Assembly (NCBI RefSeq): GCF_945859685.1
Contig: NC_079148.1
Span: 122,965,621 to 123,029,620 of the forward strand
Length of the DNA stretch: 64,000 bases
Source: Eupeodes corollae
Taxonomy: Eukaryota > Arthropoda > Insecta > Diptera > Syrphidae
Direction: 5' to 3'
The translations under genes were made by a program, and so were the position numbers. Below the pieces are notes generated by a model. It was not told where the DNA came from. It made no database searches and was given only the letters and a program-made list of their open reading frames with translations. Positions 9,693 through 20,268 of this stretch are shown piece after piece (the first letter of the stretch is position 1; every line of letters begins with the position of its first letter).

Positions 9693-11475
9693 ATTAACTT
9701 CCCATAGGAAGTTATTGTAATGGGTCCGATTTGTCAAATTGAAAATTTTGACATTTCTCGACGTTTCAAAGTCAATAGAGTCGAAATAAAAGATTTTTAG
9801 AAAGATGTCTGTGCGTGCGTGTGTACGTACGTTCGTACGTCCGTACGTTCGCGACGTTTTTTTCGTTGTCCATAGCTCAAGAACCAGAAGAGATATCGAC
9901 TTCTAATAAATTTTGTTATACAGATAATAAGGCAGAAAGATGCAGAAAGGGCTCTCAAGAAAATTGCGTGGGTGGTTTTTTTACCATAGCAGTTTAAAAA
10001 AAAGGTGAAAATTTTGGTTAACCCTAAATATCTTACGAACCAAAAACGCTAGAGACTTGAATTAAATTTTATATAATATATTGTAACGTGATCTCAAAGA
10101 AGTATATTTTTTGAAAAAAATCTATCTAACGGTTTTTTTTATAAATCAAAAAAACTGAAAAAAAAAATTTGTCACCTCCAAAATTTAACGACCAAAATAT
10201 AATTTCATCTCCAAAACAATTTTAAGCAACGGAGAACAATGTTTTTGAAATCTGATAAAATTTTGAGAAAAATCGAAATGACAGTTGTTTTTATAAAAAA
10301 TAAAAATCTAAAAAAAACATTACTCAAAGTTCGTAAAAATTGAATATCGATTCAAATATCTTTTCAAAAACTTAAAATGTAGGCTTGAACCTTATTTTAT
10401 CTTATAACAAATATTGTTTTCAACATTCAGTAAAATTTTGAAAAAAATCGAACTGACAGTTTTTTTACAAAAAATAAAAACCTAAAAAGAAAAAAAGAAA
10501 AGTTGGAAAAAATTCATTTTCGACTCAAATATCTTTTCAAAACTTTGAGATATTGGCTTAGATTTACTTTTATCTTTCAAAAACTATTGTTTTCAACGTG
10601 CAGTAAGATTTTGAAAAAAATCGAATTGACAGTTTTTTTACAAAAAATTAAAAACCGAAAAAAAATAACAAATGTTGTAAAAAATTGAATATCGACTCAA
10701 ATATCTTTTCAAAACTTTGAGATATTGGCTTTAATTTACTTTGATCTTTCAAAAAATATTGTTGTCAACATTCAGTTAAATTTTGAATAAAATCGAATTG
10801 ATAGTTTTTTTACAAAAAATTAAAAACCGAAAAAAATTAATAAAAGTTGGTAAAAATTGATTTTCGACTCAAATATCTTTTCAAAACTTTAAAATATTGG
10901 CTTCAAACTAATTTTATCTTATAAAAAATATTGTTTTCAACATTCAGTAAAATTTTGAATAAAATCGAATTGACAGTTTTTTTTACAAATAATTAAAAAC
11001 CGAAAAAAAATTAATAAAAGTTGGTAAAAATTGATTTTCAACTCAAATATCTTTTCAAAACTTTAAAATATTGGCTTCAAACTAATTTTATCTTATAAGA
11101 TATATTGTTTTCAACATTCAGTAAAATTTTGAATAAAATCGAATTGACAGTTTTCTTACAAAAAATTAAAAACCTAAAAAAATTTAACAAAAGTTGGTAA
11201 AAATTGATTTTCGACTCAAATATCTTTTCAAAAATTTTAGATATTGGCTTCAAACTTATTTATTTTACAGAAAATATTGTTTTCAATAGTCAGTGACTTT
11301 TATATAAAAATCCAAAAGTCCGTTTTTTTCATAAAAAATAAAATCTACAAAAAATAGTACGCAAATTTGGTAAAATTGATAATAGTACATATAGACAAGC
11401 TTTTAAGCAAGAGAAATCGACAGACGGGATGGGAAGTTATCAGTGTGGGTCGCATCCCAGCCTCTTTTTTAATTA
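9693..11475 (+). repeat. Repeat family E, copy 1 (full, forward)
   Basis: The most complete copy of a non-coding interspersed repeat that recurs at about a dozen places in the window. The head is an 18-bp palindrome, AACTTCCCATAGGAAGTT (9696-9713), followed by ATTGTAATGGGTCCGATTTG and a CpG-rich GTACGT run (about 9808-9856). The middle consists of tandem units of about 173 bp (see separate entry). The tail reads CAGACGGGATGGGAAGTTAT then GTGGGTCGCATCCCAGCCTC and a T run, with GGGATG and CATCCC able to pair. The open frames inside are short, and none resembles a transposase or helicase. It could be a fold-back or Helitron-like non-autonomous element; I cannot assign it. Confidence 0.85.
10270..11340 (+). 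repeat. Tandem array, period about 173 bp, inside E1
   Basis: The phrase GAATTGACAGTTTTTTTACA and its variants recur with GACAG (or GATAG) starting at 10280, 10455, 10628, 10800, 10972 and 11146, a spacing of 172-175 bp. Each unit also carries a TTCGACTCAAATATCTTTTC block, a TTTTATCTTATAAGAAATAT-like block and CAACATTCAGTAAAATTTTG. About six units are present; the last, near 11320, is diverged. The same unit makes up the bodies of the other E copies. Confidence 0.9.
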
Positions 11476-14090
11476 TTTGTTCATTTACAGCTTGTGAAGT
11501 AAATATTACATTTTGAATAGCCGCTTATTTGGGAAACTGCCACTTTTGATCATTTTACAAGCTTAAATTACAGCCATATAAAAACGGCACAGTAAAGGCT
11601 TCAAAAAAGAACTGTTAAAATTTTATTAAAAACTTTAAGAGTTCAGTGAACAGTAAACTCGTGAGCCGGTCGCTCAGTATCAAAGTAATTTGGTCCTTAA
11701 AATTTTTGAATATAGTTCTGATTTTTTATAGAAATATCCATTTTGACTGAACGCAGTATTTTTTTTGAAAAGGTCATCACAATTAGTCACAAAGATCTTG
11801 TAAATAAAAGCAAAAGACAATAAATTCAAGACCTTTAAGATATAATGAGTGAACTTATTAAAAAACATACAACAGCCAATTTTCACATTGGTCATAAAAA
11901 AAATGTGTTTCGGCATCCTTTCCGTTTTTTTACATATATTTTAACAAAACCTCTTAATATACAAGCTTTTATTTCTTCGTAGTATGTTACGATTACTATA
12001 ATTTTTTTGAAAGTCCCTCAGTTTTCTCCGTGTCAATGTTACCAAAACAGTATAAACTATAGACTATAAAGATGAAGTACCACACAGATGCAATCTTCAT
12101 GAAAAGGATTTTACAAATAAATGCAAACAAAATACAAAAAAAAAATCACATATCCTTCCGAACAAACCATCCGAGTTGTATTGCTATTTTGATTCACAAG
12201 CTCAACTCTTTTAGATTCAGTGCGCTCGCTGACTGTTGCCTTTATTCATTCATACACACATAACTCGCCTTGAATGATGATTCTTGCCAACCAACAAAAC
12301 AGAGACAGTATGTGTTTCCACTTTGGATTTCGTTCAAATCTGTTGGATCTGACTTTTGTGGCGTGTTGATTATGGCAATGGATGACTGACTCTGAATGTC
12401 ACTCTGTAAGTACCTTTCTACTTACATACTTATATCCTACCCTTCTATATCTTTGCACTATGCGACTATACATTATATCAAGTCCTTTGGAGAAACGTGC
12501 GGATCTGAATCTAGTTCTGGTTCTTGGCTTTTCAAATCGTCCTGAATTCAGAGAGACAGAAACGGAGACAGAGACAAAGATTGCAAAGTGAATACCTACA
12601 AATCATCATATGATGGCAACATGACATTTTCCAATTCACTGATTTCACAATAAATTGAGGTATCCTAAGATGCAACGAGACAAGCAGAAGGATACTGATG
12701 TGATTTATATGTGAATGTGTAGGTGTACAATATCTATGCATCATGATGGTATTATGTGAAGTTAAGTTTGTTTGCTTTTGCCAATTAAGGAGTCACATAA
12801 TTCTTTTGGTTATGTTTAAGCTCGAGTTAATCTTGTGTGGGTGGAATTAATCTAAAAAGAATAATCATGAGTGTATTTTAACATTCGAGGTATGTATGAG
12901 TAATAGCTAAAGGAGAATTTCAATGTTTTTTTTTTTCTAGAGTTTGAATGTTCTTATTTTTTTCATTTTTAGTCATGGTATTAGGGAGAATTAAAGTCTT
13001 CAGATAATACCAATAAATTTATTGCTGAACTAAGATGAATAAGTATATTCGTACATAGAGTTTACGGGGATCTAGCCATACATCCATATATTACTAGGGC
13101 CCGAATTTTCATGCTCTTAAAAACAAGAAATATGAGCCTTAAATATGTCATCAAAATCCAAAATGTTCTGCTGAACTTTTCAAAAAGAAAATGAAAATAC
13201 CTTGAAACAATAAAAAAAAAATATGTAGTCTTTTATTCACAGCAAAAAGTTAAACAAGTTAACATAAAATTAATGTAAGTTTAACAAACAAAATAATAAT
13301 AGTTCTAATAGAAAAATAAATTGTATTTTTTTATTTATTATTTTTTAAATGTTGGTACATTATTTTTGCAAGTATGTTTTTTTAGCGTGGATCATGAAGT
13401 TTTTTTCTAGAATTTTCAAAAATGAAAGCTCTGCTCTACTTTTAGCCTAGATAACGACCTTTTCACGTCAACAGAAATTAGAGGGCATTTTTAAAGGAAA
13501 AAATTTCACATACTAAAAATTGACTATCGAAACACTGTTCTTCATCCCCATTTAAGGGTGTGAAGATTTTTTTTATTTGTTTATATCCTTCGTTTTTTTA
13601 AGGACGTTTTGCTTTTTTTTGCAAATTGATTGACCCATTGGTGATTCTACAGCATGTATTTTCGAATTTGCTTTGTTCATAAAATTTATTTGGTATTTGA
13701 GTAAGTTCCCCCTCTAATTTGACTATAGTCTCACTGAGGAACTGATAGTTCGAGCTATGAACCTTTCCCATGAACCAGGCAAGTTTCATGAATGATTTTT
13801 AGATAAAATATATATTTAATATTTTCAGTGTGTGAGCTGCTTTCAAGAAATAAGCAGCTGCATCTGTTAAAAACAGAAAGATTTTAGTTTTGTCGATATT
13901 ATGTTCTCCAAAAAGGTGAAAAGACTCGTTGTTTTCTGTAGCTCATTATTGGCTAAATGTTTTTTTTTTGCTTATATCCTCATCTTGATTTTAGATACCT
14001 ACATACAAATACATTGCATCAAATCGACCCTGTATGCATTTGCATCGAAATCCGGGTCCTATATAGACTTTTTTCGTAGAATTGTAAATT
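11476..14090. other. Unique AT-rich DNA, no gene recognised
   Basis: Only short open frames without recognisable domains occur here. Simple features include a short GAGACAGAAACGGAGACAGA purine-rich run near 12550. No transposon ends or RNA genes were recognised. It may be host intergenic or intronic DNA. Confidence 0.5.
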
Positions 14091-14690
14091 ATAACAATAT
14101 GAAAAACTTAAATTTTAATTTTTCACAGAAAATTATTGTAACGGGTTCGTTTTTCTTCAATTAAAATTGTTGACATTAATCATTAATAATAAAGATTGAA
14201 TCAAAATCAATGATACACAGAAAGATGTCAGATGTCTCGAACACTCAAGTTCGAGATATACTTCTTCGTTGGCCTCAAAACAGGCAGAGATTTCCAGTTG
14301 GTGATGAAATCAAAAACACTGGGAAAACATAATTTTCACCTCGGAAATACAAATATCTATACAAAAACAATATAATATTATCTCCAAGAAATTTTAATAC
14401 AAAGTTTTTAACATCTAGTGCAATTTTAATAAAAATCGGATTGACAGTTTTCCTACAAACATTCAAAACCTAACGAATTTCTAATAAAAAATGGTTCGAA
14501 ATAAATTTCTACTTAAAATTATTTAAAACGATACAAAATGTTGGTCTCAATTAGAAAACCTTGTTAAAAATATTTTAAAGAAAATAACCAGTTATTTAGA
14601 AAAAAATTATTTTCGACACAAATATCTTGAAAAAAAAATGGAGGTGACTCTAAATTTATTTCATCTCATTGCCAAAACTATTAAGTTGGG
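14091..14690 (+). repeat. Repeat family E, diverged copy (forward)
   Basis: An old E copy. It shows ATTATTGTAACGGGTTCG (head-like), a TTTTCACCTCGGAAA block, a GGATTGACAGTTTTCCTACA unit phrase near 14437, and a TTTTCGACACAAATATCTTG block near 14608. It lacks the palindromic head and the tail, and it runs into LINE C1. Confidence 0.6.
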
Positions 14691-16260
14691 AGTTTTTTTT
14701 TACTTCCTTGATCTTTTATCGGCGTTGAATGATGACGATAGTATTTCCCCGATACTTTCTCCAAAAAAAGGCAAACTTCCCAGTATATTCCATATAAGTC
14801 ATTTCTAACACCAATTTTGAAGAAACGTAACAAGTCGGATATAACAAACTACAGGCCCATTGCAAAGCGTTCTTGCATTCCTAAATTGTTTGAACAAGTT
14901 GGTTGAGAAAGTGTCGCACTTTTTAGTAAAAATTTCATTTGCGAACAGGAACATGGTTTTGTGAAAAAAAGATCAACCGTTACTAGTCTCCTCACATTCT
15001 TAAACATTTGTTCAAAAGCTTAAAAACAAGGTTAAGAAGTTGACTGTGTATACACTGACTTTTCTAAAGCTTTTAACCAACTTAGCCACGGAATTGTTTT
15101 ATTTAAACTCAAAGCTCTTGAAAACAGGTCCTGTGAGGTAAAATTTAGAAATTGTCTTTCAGAACCTTTTGCTGCTCAATCTGGTGTTCCCCAGGGAAGC
15201 CATCTTGGCCCTTTTCTGTTCATCCTGTTATTAACGATGTACCTATCGTCATGTCTACAATCAAGTGAAGTTCTCATTTTTGCTGATGATATGAAAATTT
15301 TTAAGATTAAAAAGTCAACCCATGATCCTATCCTTTTACAATCTGACATTGATAATTTCACATTTCGGAGTGGGAAAAATAGCCTTGCCCTCACCCTTTA
15401 AAATTTCAACTTTTACTGAAAAACGAATCGTTCGTGTATTTGATTATTGTATATTACAGCAAAAACTCTGTCGCGTCTCCACATTTAAAGATTTAGGTGT
15501 ACATTTCTATTCTAACTAAGATTTTACACATCACATTAATTTTTTTGTTAAAAAGGCAAGTTCTCTGCTTGGTTTTATAAAACGCTGGGCAAAGGAGTTC
15601 AATGATCCCTATGTTACTCTTTCTTTGTATAATTGCCGTGTTCGTCCTTATCTTGAATATGCTTCGCAGGTAGGGACTCCCTATTACGAAATTCATAGAA
15701 AACGTATTGAATCAATTCAACATAATTTCATTCGCTTTGCCCTAAAGGCCCCTCCCCCCTTGGGAAGATCCTTATGATCTGCCTCCCTATAAACATCATA
15801 TTCAGCTTTTTCAATTAATAATAAGTTAATATTTCTTCATCAACTCATTAACGGTGAAATTGATGCACCTTATTTGCTTTCTTGTGTACATTTGAGTTAC
15901 CGAGGCGGAACTCATCACCTGCGCACATTTGATTTATACATATTGACTTCCATAGAACTATTTATGGGAAGAATGAAGCCTTAAGTCCAATGAGCATTTT
16001 ATGTAACTTAAACTGTTCATCGATAGATTTAAATTTAAATAAGGTGGGATTAAAATCATTGTTTAGATTCAGTGCTCCACTATCGAAAACGTCTTTATTT
16101 TTTAATTCATGTTAATGTTAATTATGTTTTGTATTTTGTGCGTGTGTTAGGCTTTAATTTTATCTAACTAACAACTAACACATGCACTTATGATGAGCCT
16201 CTTATCGTAGTTTCACGCCTGCTATAAGCTTACTAGTTTCTGAAAATTCTGAAGTGTAAA
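14691..16260 (+). mobile_element. LINE family C, copy 1 (forward, broken)
   Basis: A 5'-truncated non-LTR retrotransposon. It starts with the segment matching DLLSALND in C2, but 20 bp coding for the SAGPDG part is missing. It continues through NYRPIAK-like sequence, FAAQSGVPQGSHLGPFLF (RT motif B) and IFADDMKIF (catalytic FADD box, near 15280), then a thumb and C-terminal part reading LGFIKRWAKEFNDPYVTLSLYN, VRPYLEYASQVGTPYYE and RIESIQHNFIRFAL. Frameshifts and stops are frequent, so it is a pseudogene. The 3' end is AATTCTGAAGTGTAAA at 16260, the same terminus as C2. Confidence 0.8.
15150..15780 (+). pseudogene. RT remnant of LINE C1
   Basis: Reverse transcriptase segment spread over several frames: QSGVPQGSHLGPFLFILL, then after a frameshift EVLIFADDMKIFKI, then CILQQKLCRVSTFKDLGVHFYS, SSLLGFIKRWAKEFNDPY and IRFALKAPPPLGRSL. 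The PQG block and the FADD box are kept, but the frame is broken between them, and stops occur after KDLGVHFYS and in the last block. The fullest match is the opposite-strand copy C2, which is damaged at other sites. Confidence 0.75.
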
Positions 16261-18372
16261 ACTATGTAAGGTGATAACACCACAAGACATTAATACAAAA
16301 CAGAAGGATAGAAGAGAAAGAACAACACACAGAAAAAAAACATGACAACAGCACGCAGTAGGTTTCAAGACGTTCTCCTATCTGTCTACTGTGATCGATA
16401 GGAATCGCAGCTTTATCAGTGACTAAGCCGTTGCCTAAACTATTATTTCTTGTTCATCAGATGAGAAATTCACAGAATAATTCTAAAATCCCAGTTCCAT
16501 AATTGAAGACAGTGATCCTTAAATTTTTCTTTAACATAAATAACTTTAATAATAAAGGTTTAAAGGTCTGAAGGTGAGAAGTAATGTTTGTTTTTTGAAG
16601 AAAAAAACACCTTCTTTATTGATGCTCTTAGAGTACCTTCTCAATTTCTATTTTTGGCTTTTTATGTTAATCCCTCATACTACCTATCTACTTGTTTATA
16701 GAAAAATCTAATTATATCCTTTTTCGTGTAAAATTCACCATAACTGATAATGTCTGGCCATAAAATTTCAAATCTGTTTTACACTTCCCTTGAGTATAAA
16801 ATTACGTTAAAAGGAAACTTTTGTTTATAATTAATTCCTCACTGATGCGCACCATGGTGGTTTAGTGTGGTCGGTGCTGTTGGTGGTGACGCTGGCAAAA
16901 GTTACAAGAATCTAAAGACTTTTTGTGTAGTTATATTGGATGAAAATGTAAAATTTTATTTCCAATTTTATTTGAACTCGTTCGTATATGCAGCTTTTTA
17001 TAAATTACATTTTTGCAACTTTTCTCGTGTTTTTTTTTTTTTTTTTTTGGGAAAAAGCAAAGTTTTCGAAAATAAAATGTTTGTATGAAAATCATTAAAT
17101 AAGAATATTTTTACAAGCCCAAATTAAACAAGGGCATATTCAGCACTGAAAATACATAGTATCAATTTTAGGAAGTTATCCCCAAACCAAGACTAGGCAC
17201 AAAGAGGCATTTGCTAAATAAAATAAAAACGATCTCGCAAAAATCCGAAAAATGTGAGTCTCGTCTCGTATTTGTGTCTAACTAATGAGTTTTTTCTCGG
17301 TGTTGAAAAATGTCATTTGAAATCTTTTCAGCTTTTCAAGGGTAACATTTAAATTGTTTTTTATTGTTGACATACAATTTCAATAGGCGGTTTTCAAGTA
17401 AGACGTTCTACTTCAAAGAACACTCTATTTGAGTAGACACCTTTTGTAATTTTACATGTAAACCCTTAAAATGAAGCTGTAGATGCTTCAACATGAAACT
17501 TTTTAAAATTAAAATACTTTTCGACCATCGTGGAGCAACGTTTTCATTTTCTGTTGTTAATGGCATACATTCTTGTACTCATTTATTTTTGTTAGAAAAT
17601 GCTTGTTTTTATATGATATTTAAATTTTTATTTCGATAAATAAATATTTAAAAAAAAAAGTATTTTATCATAAAACGTGGAAGGCTTTAACAGACCGCCA
17701 CCGCTAGTCTCGGATAGTAACGTTTAATCTATTCTTAGATTGATAAAACCAGACCAAGGCAAAACCTAGGCTTTTTTCGTTTGATCGACAGTTCTAATGT
17801 TTGACACAGAAACAGTTTTAAAATTTGTTAAAAAACCCTTGCAATAAAATTCTGTGATTTGTTTCCAATGGAAACAATGACGCTTTTTTAAATATTATGA
17901 TGTCTTAATAAATAGATGACTATTGATTTCGAAATAAAATTATACTACCCTTATTTTTTGTTTTTAAACAAAACAAGATCGATTACATTAAAATACCACA
18001 TCTTTGCATGCAAAATGTGTTCAGTGAAAATTTGACAAATAATTAACGCAAGTGTAGCAATTTATGACAAGGCAATATTTGAAAGTTGGTGACTCTGTAC
18101 ATAGAATTTAAGGCACCGTATAGTTCTTAAGGAGAAAAAATTCTTCATTTCCCATTTTCCTAGAATTTCACTAAGACAATATTTTATGTTGGTGTAGCGA
18201 CTTATTGTGAAAAAACAACAATTTTTTTTAACTTTAAAACGAAATTAAAGATAAGCTGGTGTGCAACCCAAAATACACATTGTTTCCCTTCAAAATATTA
18301 TTTTTTGTTTGTAATATATCAAACTGTTTTTCAAGGAACTTTAAAAAGTATTGAAGTCTAAATTGTTTTTTC
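16261..18372. other. Spacer between inverted LINE C copies
   Basis: About 2.1 kb of AT-rich DNA between the convergent 3' ends of C1 and C2. No gene or repeat of the other families was recognised. It includes a long T run near 17031-17048 and several short unassigned open frames. Confidence 0.5.
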
Positions 18373-20268
18373 TTTACACTTCAGAATTTCAAAAAGTAGT
18401 TAGCTTATAGCAAGCTTCAAACTACGATCAGAGGCTCATAATAAGTGCTTGTGTTAGTTGTTAGTTAGATAATACAATTATAGCCTAACACACGCACAAA
18501 ATACAAAACAAAATTAACATTAACATGAATTAATACAGAACAACAAAAGATAAAATAAAGACACTTGCTATAGTGTGGCACTGGTTCTAAACAATGATTT
18601 TAATCCCACCTTATTTAAATTTGAATCTATCGATGAACAGTTTAAGTTACATAAAATGCTCATTGGACTTAAGGCTTCATTCTTTCCATAAATAGTTCTA
18701 TGGAAGTCAATGTGTATGAAATCAAAAGAACGTATAGGTGATGAGTTCCGCCTCGTTAACTCAAATGTACGCGAGAAAGCAAATAAGGTGCATACCTAAA
18801 TTTCACCATTAATGAGTTGATGAAAAAATACTAAGACATTATTAACACGCCTTTGATGGAGAGATTGCATTTGAAGAAGTAGAATATGATGTTCATAGGG
18901 AGGCAGATCATAAGGATCTTTCCCAGGAAGACCCTTTAGGGCAAAGCAAATGAAATTATATTGAATTGAATTAATACGTTTTGTATAAATTTCGTAATAA
19001 GGAGTCTATACTTGCGATGCATATTCAAGATGAGGACGAATGTGGCAATGGTACAAAAAAAGACGTAACATTGAACTTCTTTGCCCAGCGTTTTATAAGA
19101 CCAAGCATAGAACTTGACTTATTGACATCAAAATTAATGTGATGTGTAAACTCTAAGTTGGAACAGAAATGTACACCTAAATCTTTAAATGTGGAGCCGC
19201 GACAAAGTTTTTACTGTGTTATACAGTAGTCAAATACGTAATTTATTAGTTTTTAGTAAAAATTATCTTCTGGCATTTAAAAGGCTTGAGGGCAAGGCTA
19301 TTTTCCCCACACTAAAATGTGGAACTATCAATATCAGATTGTAAAAGGATAGGATCATTGGTGGGCTTTATAATCTCAAAAATGTTCATGACATCAGCAA
19401 AAATGAGAACTTCACTTGATTGTAGACATGACGATACGTCGTTAATAGACAGAATGAACAGAAAAGTGCCAAGATTGCTTTCCTAAGGAACACCAGATTA
19501 AGCAACAAAAGGTTCAGAATGACAATTTCTAAATTTTACCTCGTAGAATCTGTTTTCAAGGTATGACTTAATCCAAGCTAAGAAAAATGGTGGAAAACCT
19601 AGAGCCTTAAGCTTAATTAAAATAATTCCGTATCTAAGTTGGTCAAAAGCTTTAGAAAAGTCAGTGCATACACATTCAACTTCTTTACCTTGTTCTAAAG
19701 CGTGTGAACATATGTTTGAGAATGTGAGGAGATTAGTAACGGTTGATCTTTTTTTTCACAAAACCATGTTGCTGTTCGCAAATGAGATTTTTACTAAAAT
19801 ATGCTACACTTTCACAAACAACTTCTTCAAATACTTTAGGAATGCAAGAAAGCTTTGCAATGGGCCTGTAGTTGCTTATATACGACTTGTTACCTTTCTT
19901 CAAAATTGGTGCTAGAAATGACTTCTTCCATATGCTGGGAAATTTGCCTGTTTTTAGAGAAAGTTTGAATAAGAAGGTAAGGGGTTCAACTAAACATTAC
20001 TACACTTTTTTAGTACTATCGGGGGAATACCATCGGGACCGGCTGAGCAGTCATCATTCAACGCAGATAAAAGATCAAGGACCGTACTCTGTAGCACAGG
20101 GATGTGACTACAGCTAGTTTGCGAAAAGGAGTGAAGATTATGAAAATATACTTCATCAACTTCTTCAGGGCTATTAACAAATGACTTACGGAAATTTGTT
20201 GCGAAAGCGTTACACATATCAACAATTTTATCTAACGAAAGGTTCTTGTAAGTGAACATAAGTAAGAA
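18373..20268 (-). mobile_element. LINE family C, copy 2 (reverse, broken)
   Basis: Second C-family non-LTR element, opposite to C1. The 3' end (18373, plus-strand TTTACACTTCAGAATTTC) matches the C1 terminus. The order toward higher coordinates mirrors C1: 3' untranslated part, C-terminal region, palm (heavily damaged around 19330-19500), fingers, and a 5' limit near 20268. It is slightly longer at the 5' side than C1. Stops and small indels make it a relic. Confidence 0.8.
19990..20259 (-). pseudogene. Upstream RT fragment of LINE C2
   Basis: A minus-strand open stretch of 89 codons: KIVDMCNAFATNFRKSFVNS, then VLQSTVLDLLSALNDDCSAGPDGIPPIVLKKCSNV. The SAGPDGIPPIVLK block is the N-terminal finger signature of non-LTR reverse transcriptases. 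C1 is missing exactly the segment around SAGPDG. Downstream frames on the same strand are broken. Confidence 0.75.

Noticed and set aside
9815..9997. 60-codon open frame (MRVYVRSYVRTFATFF...) whose relatives appear in other E copies, e.g. on the minus strand at 25295-25486
   Set aside because: It is the conserved head of repeat E translated; other copies have frame breaks at different places, and there is no sign of selection on protein sequence.
10270..11340. CRISPR-like array
   Set aside because: The regular 173-bp spacing is that of whole tandem units with no unique spacers, and the context is eukaryotic.
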